Below are positions 1 to 5,939 of a stretch of DNA of 8,188 nt, piece after piece. The number at the start of each line of letters is the position of its first letter. The stretch's first letter is position 1. The notes under the pieces are model-generated. The model had not been told where the DNA came from. It saw nothing but the letters and a program-made list of their open reading frames with translations, and did no database searches. Both the position numbers and the translations under genes were made by a program. This DNA comes from an uncultured archaeon (lineage in GTDB: Archaea; Aenigmatarchaeota; Aenigmatarchaeia; CG10238-14; SCSR01): positions 1-8,188 of the forward strand of contig CALIKW010000060.1 in the NCBI GenBank assembly GCA_938017915.1, read 5' to 3'.

Positions 1-1364
1 AGAAAAAAATAGAAAATTTTTGGAGAGAATTTTTTGTTAAGCATGAAAATATTTACGAGGTTGAAACTTCTACTATAATGCCAGAACAAGTTTGGCTTGC
101 TTCAGGACATTTAAAAGATTTTATAGACCCTTTAACCCAATGCAAAAAATGCAAATCAACTTTTAGGGCTGATGAGCTAATAAAGGATTTGACAGGAAAA
201 TCAATAGAAGGGGCAAAACCAGAAGAACTTACAGAGATAATAAAAAAAGAAAAGTTAAAATGTCCAAGATGTAAGGGTGAACTAAGCGAAGCTAAAATTT
301 TTAACTTAATGTTTTCAACTCAAGTAGGACCTTTGAAAGGAAATATAGCTTACTTAAGACCAGAAACTGCTCAAGGAATTTTTGTAAATTTTAAGAATAT
401 TTTTAATTCTATGCGAGCAAAACTTCCTTTTGGTATAGCTCAAATCGGAACTTCTTACAGGAATGAAATTTCTCCTAGACAATTCCTTTCAAGATTAAGG
501 GAATTCAGGCAAATGGAAATCGAATATTTCTTTAATCCAGAAAGAGCAAACGAGTTTGAAAAATTTGAAGAATTTTCAAAAATAAAAATAAGAATATTAA
601 CGAGAGAAAATCAGAAAAAGGAAGGAAAGGTTTTGGAAATTACGGCAAAAGAAGCAGTTGATCAAGAAATCCTTCCTAATAAAATCATGGCTTACTTTCT
701 AGCAAAAGAATTCATTTGGTATCAAATGCTTGGAATACCAGAAGAAGCCTTAAGGTTTAGACATATGCTTCCTGAGGAAACTCCTCACTATTCAAAGGGA
801 AATTTTGATTTGGAAATAAAATTTGATTTTGGATGGAAGGAAGTTGTTGGTAATGCTTATAGAACAGATTATGATTTGAAAGCTCACATGAAACATTCTG
901 GGGAAGATTTGAAAATTGAAGATGATGGCAGAAGAATTATTCCACATGTTATAGAGCCGTCTTTTGGTATTGACAGAACAATATATGCTGTTCTGCTTTA
1001 TTCCTTTGTTGAAGATAAGGAAAGGGGCTGGGATTGGTTTAAATTCAAACCAAAAATTGCTCCTTACTTGGCAGGAATATTTCCACTCGTATTAAAAGAC
1101 AAACTTCCGGAAAAAGCTAGAGAAATATATGAAAATTTAAAAAAATGTTACGATGTTTTGTACGATGAATCAGGTTCTATAGGAAAAAGGTATGCTAGGA
1201 GTGATGAAATCGGCGTGCCTGTAGCAATTACAATAGACTACCAAACTTTGAAAGATGGAACAGTAACTTTAAGAAACAGAAATGATACAAAACAAGTAAG
1301 AATAAACGAAAAAGATTTAATTAATGTTTTATGGAAAATTTTAGAAGGAAGTTTTAGCTTTTAA
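1..1364 (+). CDS. glyS: Glycyl-tRNA synthetase, archaeal/eukaryotic type (5' truncated by window edge)
   Basis: This class II synthetase charges tRNA-Gly with glycine in the cytoplasm. The reading frame is open from base 3 and already encodes conserved GlyRS sequence (WREFFVKHENIYEVETSTIMPE), so the ATG at 78 is internal and the true start lies upstream. About 453 residues are visible; the family is usually around 570. A C4 zinc module has cysteine pairs at nt 141/150 and 261/270. Next come the FNLMFST and RPETAQGIF blocks, then motif 2 with RNEISPRQ from nt 459 and motif 3 with FGIDR from nt 963. The C-terminal anticodon-binding domain starts near nt 1056 (APYLAGIFP) and includes DEIGVP and the TVTLRNRND strand. 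All expected catalytic blocks are intact. The gene converges on sepF, and the two stop codons overlap. Family assignment is secure. Confidence 0.97.
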   Translation, partial: KKIENFWREFFVKHENIYEVETSTIMPEQVWLASGHLKDFIDPLTQCKKCKSTFRADELIKDLTGKSIEGAKPEELTEIIKKEKLKCPRCKGELSEAKIFNLMFSTQVGPLKGNIAYLRPETAQGIFVNFKNIFNSMRAKLPFGIAQIGTSYRNEISPRQFLSRLREFRQMEIEYFFNPERANEFEKFEEFSKIKIRILTRENQKKEGKVLEITAKEAVDQEILPNKIMAYFLAKEFIWYQMLGIPEEALRFRHMLPEETPHYSKGNFDLEIKFDFGWKEVVGNAYRTDYDLKAHMKHSGEDLKIEDDGRRIIPHVIEPSFGIDRTIYAVLLYSFVEDKERGWDWFKFKPKIAPYLAGIFPLVLKDKLPEKAREIYENLKKCYDVLYDESGSIGKRYARSDEIGVPVAITIDYQTLKDGTVTLRNRNDTKQVRINEKDLINVLWKILEGSFSF

Positions 1365-1705
1365 GCAGCCTTTCCCCTATATATCCTTACAAATTCTGGA
1401 GTTAATATAAGAAAGTCATCATGGGCTATTGCCATATCACCATTCATTGCCATGCAAGTTTTCTTCAACCTATCAACGCATTTTTTTAGTTCTTCTAAAT
1501 TCTTATCTCTCATATCTTTAATCTTAACAAAAACAACATTTCCTTCTCTTAAACTTTGCTGAATTCTTTCAACATCAGCAAAGGAATTTAAATTTTCTAT
1601 CTTCAAATTAATCTCTTCTTTTTCTTCCAACAAACTTTCATCCACCTCTATAAATCCTTCCTCTTCCTTTGGCTTAAGCTTTTCTAGAATTTTTTTGAAA
1701 TCCAT
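1361..1705 (-). CDS. sepF: Archaeal SepF, FtsZ membrane anchor / cell division protein
   Basis: SepF polymerises at the inner face of the membrane and tethers FtsZ to the division site; in FtsZ-bearing archaea it takes the place of bacterial FtsA/ZipA. The 114-residue product starts with a short amphipathic stretch (MDFKKILEKLK) suited to membrane binding, then an acidic linker (residues about 12-31). The globular SepF domain follows from residue 32, with the blocks LNSFADVERIQQSLREGN and GDMAIAHDDFLILTPEFVRI. Length and architecture fit archaeal SepF. The ATG at 1705 is preceded by GTGAG. It is the last gene of the - strand cluster, 41 bp after the UPF0147 gene, and may also have its own promoter. 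The stop overlaps the convergent GlyRS stop by four bases. Confidence 0.93.
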   Translation of the reverse strand: MDFKKILEKLKPKEEEGFIEVDESLLEEKEEINLKIENLNSFADVERIQQSLREGNVVFVKIKDMRDKNLEELKKCVDRLKKTCMAMNGDMAIAHDDFLILTPEFVRIYRGKAA

Positions 1706-1731
1706 ATGCTCACTTATATTATAATTTGCAA

Positions 1732-1737
1732 TTTAAA
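1732..1737 (-). promoter_or_regulatory. Possible TATA box for sepF
   Basis: A TTTAAA element lies centred about 29-30 bp before the sepF ATG, in the 41-bp gap after the UPF0147 stop. That spacing would start transcription only a few bases before the gene. The gap is the widest one downstream of rps19e, which fits an internal promoter. The sequence is so AT-rich that chance occurrence is likely, and read-through from the upstream operon is an equally good explanation. Confidence 0.35.
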
Positions 1738-1746
1738 GTTAAATAC

Positions 1747-1998
1747 TTAACCTAAATTTCTCCTCTCTTCTTCTAACAAACTTACTATGTTCCAGATTTT
1801 TGTTCTTGCATAAATTGGCATGTTAGGATCGTTTATTATTTCATCCAAAGTATTTATTGCAGTACTAAGCTTTACTTCTGGTGGATCATTTCCGCTTAAT
1901 GCCTTCTTAGATTCTTCTACAGCTCTTCTTATATTTCTTGGAACAGTTCTATCATTTATTATTTGATCCATTAGTGAGATTACATTTTCAATTCTCAT
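1747..1998 (-). CDS. UPF0147 family protein
   Basis: This 83-residue all-helical protein belongs to UPF0147, a small archaeal family whose function I do not know. Two similar half-repeats can be seen: LMDQIINDRTVPRNIRRAVEE near the N-terminus and TLDEIINDPNMPIYARTKIW near residues 49-68. Each gives helix, N-D-x-x-(V/M)-P turn, helix. No signal peptide, membrane segment or catalytic motif is visible, so it is probably a small cytoplasmic binding protein. Its ATG overlaps the stop of prefoldin beta as ATGA (1995-1998), implying translational coupling. A GTGA motif just upstream may help initiation. The family is clear; the role is unknown, and the position next to prefoldin and ribosomal genes is only weak evidence for a link to translation or folding. 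Confidence 0.9.
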   Translation of the reverse strand: MRIENVISLMDQIINDRTVPRNIRRAVEESKKALSGNDPPEVKLSTAINTLDEIINDPNMPIYARTKIWNIVSLLEEERRNLG

Positions 1999-2327
1999 AC
2001 TTTCACTTTTTCTTCTATTTCTTTTTGCAAATTTTTTAATTTTTCACTTACCCTTTCTTCGCTTTTTTCCAAACTTTTAATTCTTAACTCAGTATTTTCC
2101 TTTAATTCTCTAAGCTCTTTCTTCAACTCTTCCACAGGTTTCAAAACCATTATTTGTCCTGCAATCTTAAATGCTTTTTCTTCTTTTGTTTTTTCCAATT
2201 CTTCCAAAGCCCTTTCAATTTCCAAATTTTGCAATTTAAGGCTTTCTTTCTGGATTAAAACAGCTTGCAACTGTTGCTGATAAGCTTGAAATTGAGCTAT
2301 TAAATTCTTAGTTTTTTCATCCATCAT
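1995..2327 (-). CDS. pfdB: Prefoldin subunit beta
   Basis: Prefoldin is a hexameric ATP-independent chaperone (two alpha, four beta subunits) that passes unfolded proteins to the thermosome. The 110-residue product has the beta-type layout: an N-terminal coiled coil (about 3-50), a short hairpin region around KAFKIAGQIMVLKP (residues about 51-64), then a C-terminal coiled coil rich in Glu, Lys and Leu. The AFKIAGQIMV block is the diagnostic part. Two adjacent ATGs exist at 2327 and 2324. The first gives an ATGA overlap with the rpoP stop and has GGTGAG six bases upstream, so it is preferred. The UPF0147 gene overlaps its stop by four bases. The alpha subunit is not in this window. Confidence 0.93.
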   Translation of the reverse strand: MMDEKTKNLIAQFQAYQQQLQAVLIQKESLKLQNLEIERALEELEKTKEEKAFKIAGQIMVLKPVEELKKELRELKENTELRIKSLEKSEERVSEKLKNLQKEIEEKVKV

Positions 2328-2452
2328 CTTGCCCTCACCCTCTTCACAACTTGTGGTCTAAGCTTTACAAAAATTCTATAGCCACAATACGGACATCTTA
2401 TTTTTTCATCGATTCTTTGAACTATTTTCTTGCATTTTACACATTTATACAT
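2324..2452 (-). CDS. rpoP: DNA-directed RNA polymerase subunit P (Rpo12)
   Basis: This tiny gene encodes 42 residues. RpoP is the archaeal counterpart of eukaryotic Rpb12 and sits in the RNA polymerase assembly platform with subunits D, L and N. The translation shows the full zinc module, C4-V-K-C7 and C20-P-Y-C23-G, followed by the family's characteristic basic tail YRIFVKLRPQVVKRVRAR. The length matches the family. The ATG at 2452 lies inside the end of rpl37ae (8-base overlap). A GGAGG at 2456-2460 is only three bases from the ATG, a short spacing, and no alternative in-frame start is present nearby. The TGA overlaps the prefoldin beta ATG. The identification is firm despite the small size. 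Confidence 0.95.
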   Translation of the reverse strand: MYKCVKCKKIVQRIDEKIRCPYCGYRIFVKLRPQVVKRVRAR

Positions 2453-2684
2453 TTTCCTCCCTCTTCGTTTCGCCCGGCATGTAAGCTAAACCTGCAAATT
2501 TTATTTTACATTTTTTACACTCCCAAATACCCTTTGCAACTCTCTTAACATATGGCATATTACATTTTGGGCATATATTCCTTTGCTTTTGAATTTTTTC
2601 TATACTGCTAACAATTTTTCTAACTTTTTTTCCGTATCTTGGGCCAAACCTTCCTGCACTACCAACTTCTTTCTTTCTTCCCAT
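2445..2684 (-). CDS. rpl37ae: 50S ribosomal protein L37Ae (eL43)
   Basis: This is a zinc-ribbon protein of the large ribosomal subunit. The 79-residue product begins with the basic, glycine-rich tail typical of the family (GSAGRFGPRYGKKVRK). It then has the C4 zinc ribbon, CPKC at residues 38-41 and CKKC at 56-59, with the conserved IWECKKCKIKFAG block between strands. Length is normal. The ATG at 2684 is four bases after the PDCD5 stop, and a GTGAGG motif lies directly before it. The stop codon falls within the first codons of rpoP. The pairing rpl37ae-rpoP is common in archaea, which supports both calls. Confidence 0.95.
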   Translation of the reverse strand: MGRKKEVGSAGRFGPRYGKKVRKIVSSIEKIQKQRNICPKCNMPYVKRVAKGIWECKKCKIKFAGLAYMPGETKREENV

Positions 2685-2688
2685 AACC

Positions 2689-2928
2689 TCACTTTCTAAT
2701 TATTTTAAACTTTGGCCTTGAACTTAATCTTTCTAAAATGGCTTTTAACTGGTCATCCGATATTTGAGATTTAATTTTTCCTGATTGAAAAAGTTGAATT
2801 AAGTATAACTCTAACTGAGAAGCTATTTCAGGTTTAACTAATCTTATCCTTCCCAACCTCTCAAAAGCTTCCTTGCTCAAAACTTTTTTCAAAATATCTT
2901 TTTTCATTTCTTCCAATCCTTCATTCAC
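2689..2928 (-). CDS. PDCD5-like DNA-binding protein (TFAR19 family), short form
   Basis: Archaeal homologues of eukaryotic PDCD5 are small helical proteins reported to bind DNA; their cellular role is poorly known. The core is clear: LSKEAFERLGRIRLVKP, then LELYLIQLFQSGKI, then ISDDQLKAILERLS, and the C-terminal KFKIIRK tail. The product is 79 residues, whereas archaeal members are usually around 110, and the missing part is the Gln/Lys-rich N-terminal helix. The start is GTG at 2928, supported by AGGTGA at 2935-2940; the next in-frame ATG would remove a further seven residues. The gene overlaps the end of rps19e by eight bases. The pairing with rps19e is conserved in many archaea and strengthens the call. 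Confidence 0.9.
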   Translation of the reverse strand: MNEGLEEMKKDILKKVLSKEAFERLGRIRLVKPEIASQLELYLIQLFQSGKIKSQISDDQLKAILERLSSRPKFKIIRK

Positions 2929-3340
2929 CCTTTTTCACCTCGTAGGCAATTTTATCTAAAAGAGAAATTCCCCTCTTACTCAACTTTCTCCCTTTTTTAT
3001 CCTTTTCAACCAATCCGGCTTTCTCCAATTGCTGTAAAATTTTTCTTATTATATTTCCAGAAGCTTTTCTAAATCTTGCTGGTTTAGTTCCCCTTTCTTT
3101 TCTACCCCCATAATACGTTCTTAACCTCTCAACACCCACAGGACCATTTAAATATAATCTTCTTAATATCGATGCAGCCCTTATGAACCAAAAATCTTCT
3201 TGATCTGGTGGCCTTTCCTTGTGAGCACCAGATTTAACAAAAAAGCTCCAAGGTAAAGGTCTTATTTCTTCAAATTTTTTCAATTCTTCTTTCAATTTTT
3301 CTATTAGCCTTTGTGCATTAACTTCTCTTACTGTCACCAT
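2921..3340 (-). CDS. rps19e: 30S ribosomal protein S19e
   Basis: S19e is a small-subunit protein shared by archaea and eukaryotes and important for 30S head maturation. The 139-residue product carries the family's diagnostic blocks. They include FVKSGAHKERPPDQEDFWFIRAAS (about residues 34-57), the LNGPVGVERLRTYYGGRKERG loop and the winged-helix segment ASGNIIRKILQQLEKAGLVEK. Length is normal and no residue block is missing. The ATG at 3340 begins the conserved MVTVREV start. A strong TATA box about 27 bp upstream predicts a leaderless or near-leaderless transcript. The gene heads the tightly packed cluster and overlaps PDCD5 by eight bases. Confidence 0.97.
   Translation of the reverse strand: MVTVREVNAQRLIEKLKEELKKFEEIRPLPWSFFVKSGAHKERPPDQEDFWFIRAASILRRLYLNGPVGVERLRTYYGGRKERGTKPARFRKASGNIIRKILQQLEKAGLVEKDKKGRKLSKRGISLLDKIAYEVKKGE
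2935..2940 (-). promoter_or_regulatory. Ribosome binding site for the PDCD5 GTG start
   Basis: AGGTGA matches the archaeal anti-Shine-Dalgarno sequence and sits six bases before the GTG at 2928. It lies inside the last codons of rps19e. This supports the GTG over the downstream ATG as start and suggests coupling with S19e translation. Confidence 0.7.
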
Positions 3341-3363
3341 ACTTATCCTTTTATTTTAAGTTG

Positions 3364-3371
3364 TATTTAAA
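3364..3371 (-). promoter_or_regulatory. TATA box for the rps19e operon
   Basis: Read on the - strand this is TTTAAATA, a close match to the archaeal TATA consensus, centred about 27 bp before the rps19e ATG. This places the transcription start at or within a base or two of the start codon. It lies in the 56-bp gap after the rpp21 gene, the logical place for the promoter of the downstream cluster. Confidence 0.7.
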
Positions 3372-3396
3372 TCGATATGAAAATTAAATTTTAAAT

Positions 3397-3702
3397 TTAT
3401 TTTTTTAAAGGATGACGATAAACTTCATTACAGTTTAAACATTTAACTTCCAAAATTTTATTTTTAATCCTGACCTTTGAGCTTAAACCTGGAATTAGTA
3501 AAGAATTACAATTTTTGCAGAACTTTTTTTTCAAATCTTTTGAAAATCTTATGTTATACCTTAAGCCAATTTTTCTAGCTAATTGAACATACCTTTTGCT
3601 TCTTTCTGGATGTGCTCTAAATTCTTTTTCTGCAAGTTCAAAAAGAATTTTTATCCTTTCTTTTGCTATCCTTCTTTGCCATTCTGGTTTTTTCCCTCTC
3701 AT
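3397..3702 (-). CDS. rnp4: Ribonuclease P protein component 4 (Rpp21/Rpr2 family)
   Basis: Rpp21 is an archaeal/eukaryotic RNase P protein; it pairs with Rpp29 on the catalytic RNA to mature the 5' end of tRNAs. The 101-residue product has an N-terminal helical region with the conserved ARKIGLRYNIRFSKDLKKKFC segment. A C4 zinc ribbon follows, CKNC at residues 62-65 and CLNC at 88-91, and the protein ends in the basic RHPLKK tail. Length is typical. I take the ATG at 3702 as the start; an in-frame TTG directly before it could add one residue but is less likely. A TATA-like element lies about 31 bp upstream. The gene is followed by rps19e, which appears to have its own promoter. Confidence 0.93.
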   Translation of the reverse strand: MRGKKPEWQRRIAKERIKILFELAEKEFRAHPERSKRYVQLARKIGLRYNIRFSKDLKKKFCKNCNSLLIPGLSSKVRIKNKILEVKCLNCNEVYRHPLKK

Positions 3703-3730
3703 CAATTAACTTTTGATTTTGAAAAATAAG

Positions 3731-3736
3731 TTTAAA
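3731..3736 (-). promoter_or_regulatory. Probable TATA box for the RNase P subunit gene
   Basis: TTTAAA within AAATTTAAACTT on the - strand is centred about 31 bp before the ATG at 3702, predicting a leader of only a few bases. No ribosome binding site is visible between it and the ATG, which fits near-leaderless expression. AT-richness limits certainty. Confidence 0.5.
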
Positions 3737-3769
3737 TTTTCTCAAAGATTTTTTTAAGCCTAAATTTTG

Positions 3770-3946
3770 CTAAAAGATAGCCGAGAAAATCCCTATGATT
3801 AAAATGAATGGCCCATCAAAATGTTTATAAATTGTATCTCTCATTCAAATCAAAGAAGTCTACGTAAAAAAGAAAAATGAGAATTATTAGAATAATAACT
3901 ATAATATCAACCTTTCTACATCCTTAAAACTCAGCTTTTTCTTCAT
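3770..3946 (-). pseudogene. Possible decayed small two-helix membrane protein
   Basis: No intact gene spans this interval, but - strand pieces in two frames join into one sensible protein. From the ATG at 3946 the first frame gives MKKKLSFKDVER and soon stops. A second frame gives VDIIVIILIILIFLFYVDFF followed by DLNERYN: one membrane helix and a polar loop. The first frame then resumes (an ATG lies at 3844) with IYKHFDGPFILIIGIFSAIF and a stop at 3770, a second helix. Two compensating frameshifts would restore a product of about 59 residues. It lies 30 bp after the GH15 stop on the same strand and has no clear ribosome binding site. T-rich DNA readily yields hydrophobic translations, so chance remains a real alternative, as do assembly errors. 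I do not recognise a family. Confidence 0.3.
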
Positions 3947-3976
3947 AATTTTATTTTTTCAAACTTTTTTATAATT

Positions 3977-5023
3977 TTAAAAAATTTTCAAAAATTTTCC
4001 AGCAATTATGAACATAGCATGACCCCAAGCCAAGGGGATTATTGAAGCAGGCTTTCCATTTTTTATTTGTTCTGGTAGCTTTTCTTCAACTCTCTCCAAA
4101 ACCCAATTAAAATACTCTAAAGCTTTACTCTTATTTCCAGCTAAGGAAAAATAAATCGAAAGCCAAAAGTTTAGAACAGGCCAAGCTCCTCCTTCCTTCC
4201 TCCTTAAAAATCCTGCATACTTATCCCCTTTGTACCGCATAATTCCTTTTCCTTCAACAGAATTTTCTCTTATTATTTTTTCTACAGTTGAAATTATTCT
4301 AGGATCTTTTGGTTCAAAAATTTCAGAAGGCCAAACCAAACCTAGCAAAGAAGAATCTAAGCTTTTATCTTTTTTTGAATTAAACTTTCTAACAAAGCAT
4401 TTGCTTTCTTCATCATAAGCTTTTTCTATTCTTGCTCTCATTTGTTTTAAGCACTCCTCCCATTTTTTATTTGGCCCAATAAGGTTTAAAGCACATTCCA
4501 AACCTTTTATACAAATAGCCAAAGAATAAGTAAAATTCTCATGATTTTTAGGCGAAGCTACTCTTTCCTCCCATAAATCATAATGCCTTCTAAAGCAATC
4601 ACCTTTCCAAGAATTGCAAATACCATTAGCAATTTTTTTAGCTAAATCATCAAATTTATTTGTTGAAAAAATTTTAGAATGATTATAAATAGCCCAAAGT
4701 AAAATTCCTAGCTGATCAGGTTGAAATTGTCTTCCATACATTTTTCCGCTAGGATAATATCTCATGTAAAAAATTCCCTCTTCCTCAAACCTTTCAGCAT
4801 TCCAACACCACTCAAAAAACTTTTCAGGAATTTTTTTAATTTTAAGCAAATCGCAAGCATAGCAAACAAAGCTTGCATCCCTCGGCCAAACATAATAATA
4901 ATTTTTCACACCTTTTGGATAATCAGGATCATAAATGTTTGAAGCAACTATCGCTCCATTTTTTAAAGAACACTCTTTAAAAACTTCTATACTTCTTTTA
5001 AAAATTCTTTCAACTTTATCCAT
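3977..5023 (-). CDS. Glycoside hydrolase family 15 protein (glucoamylase-like), catalytic domain only
   Basis: GH15 enzymes release glucose from the non-reducing ends of alpha-glucans, or in some cases split trehalose, using an (alpha/alpha)6 barrel and two glutamates. Visible family blocks are NGAIVAS at 22-28, VWPRDA at 45-50, QPDQLG at 101-106, LWEER at 150-154 (probable general acid) and LPEQ at 316-319 with E318 as the probable base. PLAWGHAMFI follows at the C-terminus. The 348 residues cover the catalytic barrel only. Many prokaryotic GH15 enzymes exceed 600 residues because of an N-terminal beta-sandwich, absent here. No signal peptide is seen, so an intracellular glucan is the likely substrate. 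The ATG at 5023 overlaps the kinase stop by eight bases, making it the third gene of the sugar operon. Family is secure; substrate is inferred. Confidence 0.9.
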   Translation of the reverse strand: MDKVERIFKRSIEVFKECSLKNGAIVASNIYDPDYPKGVKNYYYVWPRDASFVCYACDLLKIKKIPEKFFEWCWNAERFEEEGIFYMRYYPSGKMYGRQFQPDQLGILLWAIYNHSKIFSTNKFDDLAKKIANGICNSWKGDCFRRHYDLWEERVASPKNHENFTYSLAICIKGLECALNLIGPNKKWEECLKQMRARIEKAYDEESKCFVRKFNSKKDKSLDSSLLGLVWPSEIFEPKDPRIISTVEKIIRENSVEGKGIMRYKGDKYAGFLRRKEGGAWPVLNFWLSIYFSLAGNKSKALEYFNWVLERVEEKLPEQIKNGKPASIIPLAWGHAMFIIAGKFLKIF

Positions 5024-5939
5024 ACTCTTCTCTTACAATTTTTTCCAGTTCCCTTCTTCCAGCAAACCTTTCTTCACCGAATCTTGAAATTGCAAAGGAG
5101 GCTAGAGCATTTCCATAAGCTCCTGCCATTTCCAATTTTTTGTGTTTTAAATATCCAAAAACAAATCCTGCGTTGAAAAAATCTCCTGCTCCTGTTGGGT
5201 TTATCGGTTTTGTTTTTATTCCTCCTACCTTAAAAAATTCTTCTTTATTAGCAACAATACAACCTCTTTCACCAAGCTTTAAAGCAACATTTTTACAACC
5301 CAAACTTAAAATTTCCTCAACAATTCTTTCTTCACTTTTTTCTCTAGTTAAAATTTTTCCTTCTTCAAAATCAGGGAAGAAAAAATCTACGAGCTTTAAA
5401 TTATCTTTTAGTTCTTTAAGATCGCAATTTATTCCGCTTTTTAAGTCAGGCTCTAAACAAGTTATAACCCCCCTTTCCTTAGCATATTTTAAAACTTTTT
5501 TTGCATCTTTTTGAAAGTTTTTAAGCAAGTTATAACCACCAATATATAAGACTTTTCCTCTAATTTCTTTTAGCTCAAAATTTTTTAAAGAAAATAAAGA
5601 GTTAGTTCCTCTAAAAGTTAGTAAAGACCTTGAACCATCTTTTAAATGAATTCCTATGCTAATTCCTGTTTCTTTCCTTATTCTTTTAATTTTAGTTTTG
5701 ACTCCAAATTTCCTCATTTTCTCTACTATAAAATCTCCGAAAAAATCAGAACCAAGTAAACCAATGAATATTGTTTTAATTTTAAGGTTAGAAATTGCCA
5801 TTGCAAAGTGAGCAGCTCCTCCTCCAACCTCAAGCTTGATCGAATCTATTAAAATTTGGGAATCTTTTTTTGGGTATTTTTCTATCGGATGAGTTAATAA
5901 GTCTATGTTAGCATCTCCAACAACACTTATCTCAACCAT
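5016..5939 (-). CDS. PfkB-family (ribokinase-like) carbohydrate kinase
   Basis: PfkB-family enzymes transfer phosphate, usually from ATP, to a sugar or nucleoside. The 307-residue product has the expected layout: an N-terminal strand with VVGDANIDL (D13 a probable substrate contact), the glycine motif VGGGAAHFA at 38-46, and the second signature INPTGAGDFFNAGF at 246-259. D253 is the probable catalytic base. Length is normal and no key block is missing. The residue before P-T-G-A-G-D is Asn where Asp is frequent. The ATG at 5939 directly follows the mutase TAA, with GAGGG just upstream. Sequence alone does not fix the substrate. Given the GH15 and mutase neighbours, a hexose such as glucose or fructose is a reasonable inference; ribose, nucleosides or other sugars cannot be excluded. 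Confidence 0.88.
   Translation of the reverse strand: MVEISVVGDANIDLLTHPIEKYPKKDSQILIDSIKLEVGGGAAHFAMAISNLKIKTIFIGLLGSDFFGDFIVEKMRKFGVKTKIKRIRKETGISIGIHLKDGSRSLLTFRGTNSLFSLKNFELKEIRGKVLYIGGYNLLKNFQKDAKKVLKYAKERGVITCLEPDLKSGINCDLKELKDNLKLVDFFFPDFEEGKILTREKSEERIVEEILSLGCKNVALKLGERGCIVANKEEFFKVGGIKTKPINPTGAGDFFNAGFVFGYLKHKKLEMAGAYGNALASFAISRFGEERFAGRRELEKIVREEYG

Noticed and set aside
78..80. ATG as start of the glycyl-tRNA synthetase gene
   Set aside because: The frame is open upstream to the window edge and encodes conserved GlyRS residues, so this methionine is internal.
2324..2327. A missing pcc1 gene between rpoP and prefoldin beta
   Set aside because: The two genes overlap by four bases, so no gene can be hidden there on this strand.
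2351..2548. Open frame of 65 codons on the + strand
   Set aside because: It is antisense to rpoP and rpl37ae, both clearly recognised on the - strand.
3703..3705. TTG as start codon of the RNase P subunit gene
   Set aside because: It would add only one residue before an adjacent ATG; ATG is the better start, although TTG cannot be fully excluded.
3824..3832. TTTATAAAT, a TATA-like palindromic element
   Set aside because: On - it is about 125 bp from the rpp21 start, too far to be its natural promoter, and on + it leads to no credible gene. It also falls inside the possible pseudogene.
3703..3976. Possible tRNA, C/D box RNA or other structured RNA in the largest gene-free stretch
   Set aside because: I found no T-loop-like GGTTC motif, no paired C and D boxes and no GC-rich stems, which a structured RNA in AT-rich DNA would usually show.
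4230..4942. Two short + strand open frames (62 and 73 codons) opposite the GH15 gene
   Set aside because: Both are antisense shadows of a well-conserved gene with no supporting signals.
5140..5514. Open frame of 124 codons on the + strand
   Set aside because: It lies wholly antisense within the PfkB kinase gene and its low-complexity Ser/Lys/Phe/Leu composition resembles no family.
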